Assembly: GCF_014203095.1 (NCBI RefSeq)
Contig: NZ_JACHIG010000004.1
Location: 434,001-498,000 of the forward strand
Source of the DNA: Prosthecobacter vanneervenii
GTDB lineage: Bacteria; Verrucomicrobiota; Verrucomicrobiia; Verrucomicrobiales; Verrucomicrobiaceae
Direction of reading: 5' to 3'
Length of the DNA: 64,000 nt
Shown here: piece after piece, positions 33,668-41,749 of the stretch
Numbering within the stretch: position 1 is the first letter of the stretch
How the letters are laid out: every line of letters starts with the position of its first letter
Translations under genes and position numbers: made by a program
Notes under the pieces: model-generated
The model's database searches: none
What the model was told of the DNA's origin: nothing
Seen by the model: the letters and a program-made list of their open reading frames with translations, nothing else

Positions 33668-34987
33668 ATGAATCTCTCTCGTCGCAAATTCCTCCGTGGC
33701 TCTGGCATCGCCCTCGGCTTGCCGTGGCTTGAATCGATCAACTCCTTCGGAGCTGATGCGGTGAAAAACAACACTGCGCCGCGTCGCCTCGCCGTGTGCT
33801 TCACCGGCAATGGAGTCAATCCGCACCACTGGGGTGCCACGCAGGGCGCTGGCGGCATGGAGTTCATGAAGACCCTCTCGCCGCTGGAGCCGATCAAGAA
33901 GCACATCAGCGTGTTTAAGGGCCTTTGGAATCCCACCACCGTGGAAGGGGAAGGCGGACACTACCCCAAGATGAATGTGCTCTGCGGCCTTAAGGTGAAA
34001 AAGACCACCACGGATGTTGAAGTCGGCACCACCATGGACCAGCTCGTGGCCGCGCAGACGGGCAAGTTTACTCCTGTTCCTTGCGTTGTGCTGGGCACCG
34101 AGCGCCCCAGTTACAGCACCGACTCCGGTTTCACCTCCATCTACTCCGCCTACATCTCCTGGAGCACGCCGACGACCCCTGCGCCCAAGGAGATCTTCCC
34201 GCAGCAGGCCTTCGACCAGCTCTTTGATGACGGCAGCAAGCGCAAGCGCGACAAGAGCATCCTCGACCTCGTGATGCAGGACGCCGGCGCTTTGAAGCCC
34301 AAGCTCAGCCAGCGCGACAAGCAGAAGCTCGACGAATACCTCACCTCCGTGCGCGAGATCGAGCAGCGCGTCGAGCTCGCCGAAAAAATCAGCCAGGCCG
34401 AAACCCGCGGCGCAGGCTGGCAGCCCACTGTCAAGGTGCCCACCCTCGCACGTCCCGGCTCCGGCATCCCCACCAGCAGCGAGGACCACCTGCGCCTCAT
34501 GTTCGACATCATGCTCCTGGCCTTCCAGATGGACCGCACCCGTGTGGCCACCTTCATGATGAACAACGACCTCTCCAACATGCGCTTCCCCAGCCTGGAT
34601 GGCATCAGCGGCGGCATCCATGAGCTCTCCCACCACGCCAATGACGAGCACCGCCTGGACATGTACCAGCGCGTGAACCAACACCAGGTGAAGCTCTGGG
34701 GCGAGTTCCTCACCAAGATGCAGGCTACCAATGAAGGCGAGCGCACCCTGCTGGAAAACAGCATGGTCATGCTCACCAGCAGCCTCTTCGACGGCAATGC
34801 CCACGACTCCCGCCAGCTCCCGGTCGTCCTCGCCGGCAACGGCGGCGGCACCATTCAGGCGGGTCGCTTCCACGATCTCAGCGCCGACCCCAACCGCAAA
34901 ATGTGCCGCCTCCACATCGCCCTCATGGACCGCATGGGCCTCCACGTCGGCCACTTCGGCGATGCTGAGAACGCGTTGGCGATTTGA
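33668..34987 (+). CDS. DUF1552 (HXXSHH) protein, Tat-exported
   Basis: A 439-residue protein with a twin-arginine leader (SRRKFLRGSG, residues 4-13). It carries the family-defining HELSHH motif at about 319-324, plus TGNGVNPHHW early and VLAGNGGG late. DUF1552 proteins are the regular operon partner of DUF1592-type cytochrome-like proteins, as here with a 27-bp gap, and share the DUF1501 pattern of metal-binding histidines. Biochemical function is not established. It converges with the DUF1553 gene 42 bp away. Confidence 0.93.
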   Translation: MNLSRRKFLRGSGIALGLPWLESINSFGADAVKNNTAPRRLAVCFTGNGVNPHHWGATQGAGGMEFMKTLSPLEPIKKHISVFKGLWNPTTVEGEGGHYPKMNVLCGLKVKKTTTDVEVGTTMDQLVAAQTGKFTPVPCVVLGTERPSYSTDSGFTSIYSAYISWSTPTTPAPKEIFPQQAFDQLFDDGSKRKRDKSILDLVMQDAGALKPKLSQRDKQKLDEYLTSVREIEQRVELAEKISQAETRGAGWQPTVKVPTLARPGSGIPTSSEDHLRLMFDIMLLAFQMDRTRVATFMMNNDLSNMRFPSLDGISGGIHELSHHANDEHRLDMYQRVNQHQVKLWGEFLTKMQATNEGERTLLENSMVMLTSSLFDGNAHDSRQLPVVLAGNGGGTIQAGRFHDLSADPNRKMCRLHIALMDRMGLHVGHFGDAENALAI

Positions 34988-35020
34988 GGAATCGAAAAGA
35001 GAAGGTGCCTGAAGCGCTAG

Positions 35021-35048
35021 AAAAGACGATCACTCCTTCGTGATCGTC
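35021..35048 (-). terminator. Rho-independent terminator overlapping the DUF1553 stop
   Basis: Read on the minus strand, a perfect 9-bp stem GACGATCAC / GTGATCGTC with a six-base loop is followed by TTTTCT. The stop codon at 35032-35030 lies inside the hairpin, so transcription of the DUF1553 gene should end before the inserted pair. Confidence 0.75.
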
Positions 35049-38000
35049 TCGTCCAGATTCAGCAGTACACGCGCCACCAGCGTATGTGAGTCGATGTCTC
35101 CGAGCTTGGGCTCGTGGCGTTTCAGCATGCCGAGCAGTACGCTGGTTTCTTTCGCACTCGGCAGGCGGCCGGTGCAGAGGCGGAAGCCGTAGGCGATGCG
35201 GGCCGCATCATCGGCTCCACCTTCCTTCCACATGCGTGCGCCCAGGGCCTTCGCGGCCTCCATGCTCATGGTTTCATTCAGAGTCATGAGCGCCTGCAGC
35301 GGCGTGTTGCTTTTGGAGCGTCGGATGCAGGCGCTTTCGCCATTCGGCACATCAAAGGTGCTCAGGAAAGGATACGGCGTGCTGCGGCGTCGGAAGACAT
35401 ACACGCTGCGGCGGAACTGATTGGCGTCCTCATCCACCTTCCAGGGGAAGGGCGCGTAGCTGGCGGGCTTTTCAAACAGATACGCCGGCGCAGGCGGCAT
35501 CACAGGGCGGCCACCCACGGCGGGATTCAGCAGCCCGCTCGCCGCTAGCTGAATGTCACGCACCACCTCGCCTTCCACGCGGAAGCGCGGGCCTCGGGCC
35601 AGCAGGCGGTTGTAGGGGTCGCGCTCCAGAAGCTGTGGCGTAACCTTGCTGCTCTGCTGATAGGTCGCACTGCTGGTGATCAGGCGCAGCAGATGCTTCG
35701 TGCTCCAGCCGTGCTCCATGAAATCCACCGCCAGCCAGTCCAGCAGCTCCGGGTGGCTCGGAGGCGAACCCTGCGTGCCCAGATCCTCGGCGGTCTCGAT
35801 CAAGCCGGTGCCAAAGCAGGCCTGCCACACGCGGTTCACATAGGCGCGGGCCGCTGTGGGCGATTTCTTATCCACCAGCCACTTCGCAAAGGTCAGGCGC
35901 GAGCCATCCGCATTCTTCGGCAGCGGATTCAGCACCGCAGGCACGCCGGCGGTCACGCGATTGTCAGGCTTCAGGAAATCACCGCGCTTCAGCACGGAGG
36001 TCATGCGCGGCTCCGCACGGCGGTCCAGCACCAGCGTCGTGGTGCCCTCGGGGTGCTGCTTCCACAGCGCCTCGATCTCGTCATTCACCGGCTGCCAATC
36101 CGCCACCGTGGTGCGGAAGACGGAAAACTCCGACTTGGCTCCGTAGAGCGGATTCGCCGCTGCATTCGGCGCATCGGTCACGCTGATGCGGTAGCGCCCC
36201 AGGTTCATCGTCTGCAGGTCGTCGCTGTTCCAGCCGCCGTGCTTCATGCTCAGTGTCACCACCAGCTCGCTGTCAGGCTTCAGCTCCACCGGCTTCTCCA
36301 AAACAAACACCGCATTGCGCGGCACATTGCGCCGTCCCGGCCCTGCGTTGATTCCCCACGCCGTCTCTGCCTTGCCGTCAATCGCGTAGCCAATCGGCCC
36401 CGTCACGCGCTTGTCCTTCTCGCTTTCCTTGTCGCGCGCATACGGTGCCAGCGGTGTATTTTCCGCTTCACCAAAGTCGGCGGTGGCCTGGCTGAATTTC
36501 AACTTCGTCGGCTTCCCGTCGATCTTCATCTCAGCCACAAACTCCGTCAGCGCCGCCGTCCCTTTCTGAGAGCGCCCCGGCCCATACGCCGGCAGGTTCG
36601 GGTCATTCATCAGTTCCAGCCGGAAGGCGGCGATGGTTTTGACGGGAGCGTGGACACTCTTATCCGCAGCCTTGGTGTCTTCGCCCGAAGCCTTGGTGTC
36701 GTGGAATCCCTTCACCACAAATTTCACATCGCTCTTCGTCGGCGCATACCCCTGCGCCAGGATGCTGCCATCCGGCTGCCGCAGCGCCTTCTCCCCACCG
36801 GAGGGATCATCTTCAAAAGCCAGCGTGTGCCACTGCGGCTGCGCGGCCTTCACCGCATTCACCCACTTGTTCATCTGCTTCTTCCAGTCTGGGTGGTCAT
36901 GCTTCAGCTTCGCCTCCAGCTCGCCGATCTGCGTCAGCAGCTGCGAGCGCTGCATCTGCTCGCTGCTGGTGTACACCACGCGCCAGGGCTCGTTGTCATT
37001 GTTCAGGAAGGCAAACATCCGGTAGTACTCCTCCTGCGAAATGGGGTCGTACTTGTGGTTGTGGCACTGCGTGCAGCCGATGGTCAGCCCCAGCACGCTT
37101 TTGCCGATGACGTCCATGCGGTCAAACATCGCCTCCATGCGGAACTGCTCCGGGTCCACGCCGCCCTCCTCGTTGATCATCGTGTTGCGCAGGAATCCGG
37201 TGGCCACGATCTGGTCTTGCGTGGCCTTGGGCAGCTCGTCACCTGCTAGCTGTTGGATGATGAACTGGTCGTACGGCAGGTCGCGATTGTAGGCGCTGAT
37301 CACCCAGTCCCGGTAGAACCAGATGAAGCGCATCGGGTCCTTCTCATAGCCGTTGCTGTCTGCATAGTGCGCCGCGTCCAGCCAGTGTCGTGCCCAGCGC
37401 TCGCCATAGTGCGGGGAGTCCAGCAGGGTGGCGGTGGCGTTCTGGATGCTCGCGGCAGGATCCTTCGCATACGCCTTGGCAAAGGCATCCACCTCCTGCG
37501 GCGTGGGCGGCAGGCCGGTCAGGTCCAGGTGCAGGCGGCGCAGCAGCGTGGCAGGCTCAGCAGACGGGGACGGGGAGAGACCTTCTTTCTTGAGCCGCTC
37601 GCGGATGAAGGCGTCGATCGGATGCTCCGCATTCGTTGGCACCTTTGGTTTCACCGGTGGCTTGAAGGCCCAGTGATCGGTCTTCTGCTCCAGCTTCACA
37701 CTCGCGCTGTCCGGCCACACTGCTCCGGCATCGATCCACTCCTTCAGTTTCGCGATCTCCGCCGCCCTCAGCGGCTCGCCCTTGCGCGGCATGCGCATCT
37801 TCGGGTTCGTGCCCAGCACCGCGTGCATCAGCCGGCTGTCGTCGGCTTTGCCTGGCAGGATCGCCTTGCCAAAATCCCCGCCTTTCAGCGCGCTTGGTTT
37901 GTGGTCCAGCCGAAAGGCTGCCTCCTGCTTGTGCCCGCCGTGGCATTGGTAGCAGTGCTCCGAAAAGATGGGCTGGATGTCCTGGACGAAATCCACCGCT

Positions 38001-38080
38001 GCCGTTGCGGGCGCGGCTAGCAGCAGAAAGAGAAGGGCGGGTTGGCTTTTCACGACGTGGAGAAATACGCGGTCCCACAT
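35030..38080 (-). CDS. PSCyt1-DUF1549-DUF1553 cytochrome-like protein
   Basis: A 1016-residue exported protein, signal peptide to about residue 28. PSCyt1 has CYQCH at 43-47. DUF1549 spans about 150-370, with RRLHLDLTGLPPTPQEVDAF and a second haem-type site CTQCH near 337-341. A beta-rich discoidin-like insert spans about 490-690, and DUF1553 spans about 740-1000 with RAYVNRVWQACFGTGLIETA and SNTPLQALMTLN. The protein is expected in the periplasm. Its usual DUF1501 partner is displaced downstream by the opposite-strand DUF1592-DUF1552 pair. An internal GTG a few codons in is an alternative start. Confidence 0.93.
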   Translation of the reverse strand: MWDRVFLHVVKSQPALLFLLLAAPATAAVDFVQDIQPIFSEHCYQCHGGHKQEAAFRLDHKPSALKGGDFGKAILPGKADDSRLMHAVLGTNPKMRMPRKGEPLRAAEIAKLKEWIDAGAVWPDSASVKLEQKTDHWAFKPPVKPKVPTNAEHPIDAFIRERLKKEGLSPSPSAEPATLLRRLHLDLTGLPPTPQEVDAFAKAYAKDPAASIQNATATLLDSPHYGERWARHWLDAAHYADSNGYEKDPMRFIWFYRDWVISAYNRDLPYDQFIIQQLAGDELPKATQDQIVATGFLRNTMINEEGGVDPEQFRMEAMFDRMDVIGKSVLGLTIGCTQCHNHKYDPISQEEYYRMFAFLNNDNEPWRVVYTSSEQMQRSQLLTQIGELEAKLKHDHPDWKKQMNKWVNAVKAAQPQWHTLAFEDDPSGGEKALRQPDGSILAQGYAPTKSDVKFVVKGFHDTKASGEDTKAADKSVHAPVKTIAAFRLELMNDPNLPAYGPGRSQKGTAALTEFVAEMKIDGKPTKLKFSQATADFGEAENTPLAPYARDKESEKDKRVTGPIGYAIDGKAETAWGINAGPGRRNVPRNAVFVLEKPVELKPDSELVVTLSMKHGGWNSDDLQTMNLGRYRISVTDAPNAAANPLYGAKSEFSVFRTTVADWQPVNDEIEALWKQHPEGTTTLVLDRRAEPRMTSVLKRGDFLKPDNRVTAGVPAVLNPLPKNADGSRLTFAKWLVDKKSPTAARAYVNRVWQACFGTGLIETAEDLGTQGSPPSHPELLDWLAVDFMEHGWSTKHLLRLITSSATYQQSSKVTPQLLERDPYNRLLARGPRFRVEGEVVRDIQLAASGLLNPAVGGRPVMPPAPAYLFEKPASYAPFPWKVDEDANQFRRSVYVFRRRSTPYPFLSTFDVPNGESACIRRSKSNTPLQALMTLNETMSMEAAKALGARMWKEGGADDAARIAYGFRLCTGRLPSAKETSVLLGMLKRHEPKLGDIDSHTLVARVLLNLDETITKE

Positions 38081-38165
38081 GAGAAATCACCGCCTGCAGC
38101 ATGGAGAATGCTGTCGGAATGAAAAGGGCCCAAGTGGCGCCGCTCTTTGCGTCGGCTCCCCTGCT

Positions 38166-39359
38166 TTACTTCTTCTCGGCAGCCGGGGTGTTTTTATCTG
38201 GCGCATTCACATCAGTCACCACTCGGCGGGGCCAGAAAATCAGCCCGAGAACGATCACGGCGATGAGATTTAGCACCACAGCCAGCACGATGCGTTTATC
38301 CAGCGGCTTCTTCGGAGCCGGCGCAGCGGCAGGTCCGGCAGTCGCAGCTGCCTTGGCGGGGGCTGCCGTTGTGGCAGGCTTGCCAGCACTAGGCTTGGGC
38401 TTGGCTGCAGGTGCTGCTGCGGGAGCCGGTGCGGGTTGAGCGACGGCGACGGGCACGGGAGCAGATGCTGGGGCAGGAGCAGGCGCTGCCGCCACCAGCG
38501 GCATGGTCTGCGCACCCGGCATCATCATGGGCGGCTGCTGCTGCATGTAGGCGTACCCGGCATGCATCGTCATCATCAGCATTTCCAGCGCCTGGCCTAC
38601 GACCTGTGGTCGCTGCTGCGGCACCGGGTTCATCAGCCACGCCAGCCAGTCACGTAGCGGCTGGTCCAGGTCTGGCCGCAGGTGCATCAGTGCATGGGCA
38701 GCGTTAAAGGTCTGCAGCCCCATCATCACCTCGGCGGGCGTGTTGCCCTGAGCGGGTGCGCTGTTCGTGGCCAGGCAAAAAAGGCTCGCTGCGGCGGTGT
38801 AAAGATCGCTCTGCGTGGTGGGCTGGCCGCCGGCAAGCAGCTCGGGCGCGCGGAACCACAGCGTCTCCGCCGGGTGCACCTGCCGTGCCAGGGAGAGGCC
38901 CCAGTCCTGCAACTGCAGGAAAAGACCGCCTCCTGGATGATCGGCGATGATGATATTACTCGGCTTGGGGTCTCCATGCGGCATGCGCAGGTGCTCGCCC
39001 ACCATCAGTGCATGCATCAGCTGCATTGCCAGCGCGCGCAGATCGGCGGGCGTGGGCCTGCGCTCGGCGGCAAAGCTGCGCGCATTCATCCCCGGCATGT
39101 ACTCAGAAATGATGTTGAATGCACCCTCCGGCGTCGGCATGACCGTCAGCAACCCCGCGATCTGCTGGTGCCGCACTTGCATGAGCGCAGGGGCCAGCAT
39201 CTGCAGCCGTGCACGGTCCACCGGGTTCTCCGTCTCGGCATCTGGCAGCAGGGCTTTGATCAGTACCTTGCGGCCTGTCGCCGCTTCCACTCCTCGGTAA
39301 ACCGTGGCCGAGGGCCCGGAGGCAATCATCTTTTCGGGCTGAAAATGGTCGGGGTGCAT
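38166..39359 (-). CDS. Membrane-tethered Ser/Thr protein kinase homologue with altered motifs
   Basis: A 397-residue protein. Residues about 5-255 form a Hanks-type kinase fold: glycine loop SGPSATV at 14-20, ATP Lys35, catalytic loop HGDPKPSN at 128-135 (HGD instead of HRD), DWG at 152-154 instead of DFG, and APE at 171-173. The essential Lys, both Asp and the Asn are present, so activity is possible. An Ala/Pro-rich linker of roughly 70 residues leads to a single C-terminal TM helix at about 357-376 and a short outside tail. An alternative ATG lies at 39386. It is divergent from proC. Confidence 0.88.
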   Translation of the reverse strand: MHPDHFQPEKMIASGPSATVYRGVEAATGRKVLIKALLPDAETENPVDRARLQMLAPALMQVRHQQIAGLLTVMPTPEGAFNIISEYMPGMNARSFAAERRPTPADLRALAMQLMHALMVGEHLRMPHGDPKPSNIIIADHPGGGLFLQLQDWGLSLARQVHPAETLWFRAPELLAGGQPTTQSDLYTAAASLFCLATNSAPAQGNTPAEVMMGLQTFNAAHALMHLRPDLDQPLRDWLAWLMNPVPQQRPQVVGQALEMLMMTMHAGYAYMQQQPPMMMPGAQTMPLVAAAPAPAPASAPVPVAVAQPAPAPAAAPAAKPKPSAGKPATTAAPAKAAATAGPAAAPAPKKPLDKRIVLAVVLNLIAVIVLGLIFWPRRVVTDVNAPDKNTPAAEKK

Positions 39360-39463
39360 TTTTGTAATGATTCTTTGCAGCAGCATGGGCGCACTTCCTA
39401 GCCTCTTGCAAGAGAAGATTGTCGCCCACTTGCAGGATGCCGCATCCGCTCCACCATCGTAAC

Positions 39464-40267
39464 ATGATGAAACTCGGACTTATCGGTTGTGGCAAAATGG
39501 GTGGCGCACTTCTCCGCGGTGTGGAGCAGGCGCTTGGAAAAGGCGGCCTGCAGGTGGCGCTCAGCGATGTCGTGCCCGAAGCCGTGGCCGCCCTGGGCCA
39601 GTGTCTCCGCTGCAAAGTCACCACCGGCACCCCGGCCGAAGCCGCCGCTGTTTCCGATGTCATCATCCTCGCTGTCAAACCCGGCGACATGAAGCCTCTC
39701 TGCGAAGCTCTCGGCCAGGTCCCCGGCTCCCGCCTTTATCTCAGCATCGCCGCTGGCATCTCGCTCACCCACCTCGAAACCTGGCTCGGTGAAAAGCAGC
39801 GCGTCATCCGCAGCATGCCCAATACTCCCGCACTCGTCGGCCGTGGTGCGGCCGCCTTTGCTCGTGGTGCCAAGGCCACCGCCAAAGACGCTGCGCTCGC
39901 CGCCAAAATCCTCGGTGCCGTCGGCACCGCCGACGAGGTCGCTGAAAAGCTGCTCGATGCCGTCACCGGTCTTTCCGGCAGCGGCCCCGCCTACATTTAC
40001 ACCGTCATCGAGGCCCTGGCTGATGGCGGCGTCCTCATGGGGCTGCCCCGCGCTGCCGCCCTGCGCCTCGCCGCACAGACCGTTGCAGGCGCTGCCGAGA
40101 TGGTCCTCAGCACTGGCAAGCACCCTGCGTCATTGCGCGATGAAGTCACCAGCCCCGGCGGCACGACCATTGCCGGACTGGAAAAGCTGGAGCAGCACGG
40201 CTTGCGAAATGCAATGATCCAAGCCGTCCGCGCGGCTACCGAGAAGAGCAAAGCCCTCGGCGCTTAA
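39464..40267 (+). CDS. proC: Pyrroline-5-carboxylate reductase
   Basis: A 267-residue enzyme of proline biosynthesis that reduces pyrroline-5-carboxylate with NAD(P)H. The Rossmann motif GCGKMG is near residues 9-14. The substrate-pocket RSMPNTPALVG and SGSGPAYIY follow, and the family signature DEVTSPGGTT lies near 226-235. Length matches the family. Either of two adjacent ATG codons (39464, 39467) may be used. It stands alone, divergent from the kinase and closed by a terminator. Confidence 0.96.
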   Translation: MMKLGLIGCGKMGGALLRGVEQALGKGGLQVALSDVVPEAVAALGQCLRCKVTTGTPAEAAAVSDVIILAVKPGDMKPLCEALGQVPGSRLYLSIAAGISLTHLETWLGEKQRVIRSMPNTPALVGRGAAAFARGAKATAKDAALAAKILGAVGTADEVAEKLLDAVTGLSGSGPAYIYTVIEALADGGVLMGLPRAAALRLAAQTVAGAAEMVLSTGKHPASLRDEVTSPGGTTIAGLEKLEQHGLRNAMIQAVRAATEKSKALGA

Positions 40268-40293
40268 ATATAGATCAGTCTCACAGTCTGAAC

Positions 40294-40320
40294 GGCGGCT
40301 GGTCTCCAGCCGCCTTCTCT
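40294..40320 (+). terminator. Terminator after proC
   Basis: A perfect 9-bp stem GGCGGCTGG / CCAGCCGCC with a TCT loop, followed by TTCTCT, lies 26 bp after the proC stop. The U tract is weak, but the stem is very stable. On the minus strand it could also serve the convergent membrane protein gene. Confidence 0.7.
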
Positions 40321-40331
40321 GCATGGGCCGA

Positions 40332-40673
40332 TCAAAACGCCGGCTTGAAATATCCCAGATAGCCCAGCACTGCGCCCACGATCACCGCCAGCAGCACCAC
40401 CACCGGAGCGGCGATCACGCGGCGCTTCGCCAGCACCGGCAGGAATCCCAGCACCAGCCAGAGGGCGATCTTGATCCACACCCACTTGGGCATCGCACCC
40501 ATGATTCCCAGCTTGGCCAGCATGCCAAAGCCCGAGATCAAGCTGATCACCAGGCCAATGCCGTGCCACATCATGGCTTTCTTTGCCCCCTCGCTGGAGA
40601 GCAGGCCACCAAAGCCAACAAAAACAAGGATCAGGCCGATGAGATGCAGGTAGTGATAAAACGCGAGAGACAT
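40332..40673 (-). CDS. Small four-TM membrane protein of unknown function
   Basis: A 113-residue integral membrane protein with four predicted helices, about residues 6-24, 35-54, 62-80 and 87-108. The opening MSLAFYHYLHLIGLI with its His residues, and the motif WHGIGLVISLISGFGML, recall SirB2-like or cytochrome-b-like small membrane proteins, but I cannot place it firmly. The start at 40673 gives a first TM directly after the N-terminus. It is convergent with proC and divergent from the Gly/Cys-rich membrane protein. Confidence 0.72.
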   Translation of the reverse strand: MSLAFYHYLHLIGLILVFVGFGGLLSSEGAKKAMMWHGIGLVISLISGFGMLAKLGIMGAMPKWVWIKIALWLVLGFLPVLAKRRVIAAPVVVLLAVIVGAVLGYLGYFKPAF

Positions 40674-40820
40674 GGCGGAGTCTGTGGCCCATGGAAACGC
40701 CCCGCACAAGTGCCGGGATGCTTAAAGTAGCCTTGGGGAGCCGCAACGAGCTCTCCTCACAAGTCCAGCCTCCCTCAGTCCGGGCTTGCCAGCGCCCATC
40801 GTACACCCACAGTGGCCTCC

Positions 40821-41645
40821 ATGAACGCGACTCATGATCCGCTGTGGCTCAAGCTCCAGGACTTCGCCTTCGACCATCCCGGCGACGCTCTCACCTTCAC
40901 CCGCCGCCTCGCACGGGAAAACCGCTGGTCGCCCGAGTTCGCACGGCGCGTAGTGGATGAGTATCGCCGCTTCCTGTTTCTGGCCCTCCGTGCTGGGCAT
41001 GCGGTCACACCCTCCGATGAGGTTGATCAGGCCTGGCACCTGCACCTCGTTTACACCCGCTCTTATTGGGAGGATCTCTGCCAGGGCGTTCTTGGCCGTG
41101 CATTGCATCATGGACCCACGCGCGGGGGCAGGGTGGAGGACGATCGTTTCGAGCGCCAGTATGCTGACACCAAAGCCAGCTACACCCGCTGGTTTGGCCA
41201 GGAGCCTCCTGCCGACATCTGGCCCCCGGCGGAAATCCGTTTCGCCCCCCGGGCTCGTTTCGCACGGGTGGACGTGGCGGCTTTCTGGATGCTGCCCAAA
41301 GAGCGAATCAGCCGTGCGCTCGCTGCCTGCCTGATCACCGCGCTGTCACTGCTGAGCCTGGCGGCCTGCGATGCAAAAACGGGCGGCATCCAGTGGGGGA
41401 ATGTGGTGCTGTTGGTTTTCCTGCTCTTCGTCATTGGCATGGTAGTCAGGGCTGCACGCCGGGGCGGCGGAGGCAAAGGCGATGGCAGCGGCTGCGGAGC
41501 CGGCTGTGGTGGTGGTGCCGCTGGTTGTTCGGGGACGGGGCATCACTCTGACGGCGGTTCTCACAGCGGTTGTTCATCCGATGGCGGGTCCTCTGGCTGC
41601 AGTTCCGGCTGCGGCGGCGGTGGTTGTGGAGGTGGCGGAGACTGA
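40821..41645 (+). CDS. GRDP/TIGR04222-like membrane protein with Gly/Cys-rich tail
   Basis: A 274-residue protein. The first 140 residues match the glycine-rich-domain-protein-like family, with VDQAWHLHLVYTRSYWEDLC as the hallmark. Two TM segments follow near 160-180 and 194-212. The last 60 residues are almost only Gly, Ser, Cys and His, including many Cys-Gly pairs and HHSDGGSHSGC, which could bind metal or form disulfides at the surface. The ATG at 40821 is preferred over a GTG at 40812. It has no operon partner. Confidence 0.8.
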   Translation: MNATHDPLWLKLQDFAFDHPGDALTFTRRLARENRWSPEFARRVVDEYRRFLFLALRAGHAVTPSDEVDQAWHLHLVYTRSYWEDLCQGVLGRALHHGPTRGGRVEDDRFERQYADTKASYTRWFGQEPPADIWPPAEIRFAPRARFARVDVAAFWMLPKERISRALAACLITALSLLSLAACDAKTGGIQWGNVVLLVFLLFVIGMVVRAARRGGGGKGDGSGCGAGCGGGAAGCSGTGHHSDGGSHSGCSSDGGSSGCSSGCGGGGCGGGGD

Positions 41646-41693
41646 CTTCTTGCCCGGGTGGGGCTTATTTTCCGCCGCTCCTGAAGTGGCCAC

Positions 41694-41725
41694 AAAAAAA
41701 GGCGGTCCGCTCATCACGGACCGCC
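41694..41725 (-). terminator. Strong terminator of the sulfite reductase gene
   Basis: Read on the minus strand, a perfect 9-bp stem GGCGGTCCG / CGGACCGCC with a 7-base loop is followed by seven T, 25 bp after the stop codon. Confidence 0.93.
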
Positions 41726-41749
41726 TCAGAAACGACGCTTTTTGGCAGA

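Noticed and set aside
31433-34954. Two long minus-strand open frames of 535 and 600 codons
   Set aside because: Both are antisense to the DUF1592 and DUF1552 genes, which have full domain support; their composition is typical of mirror frames.
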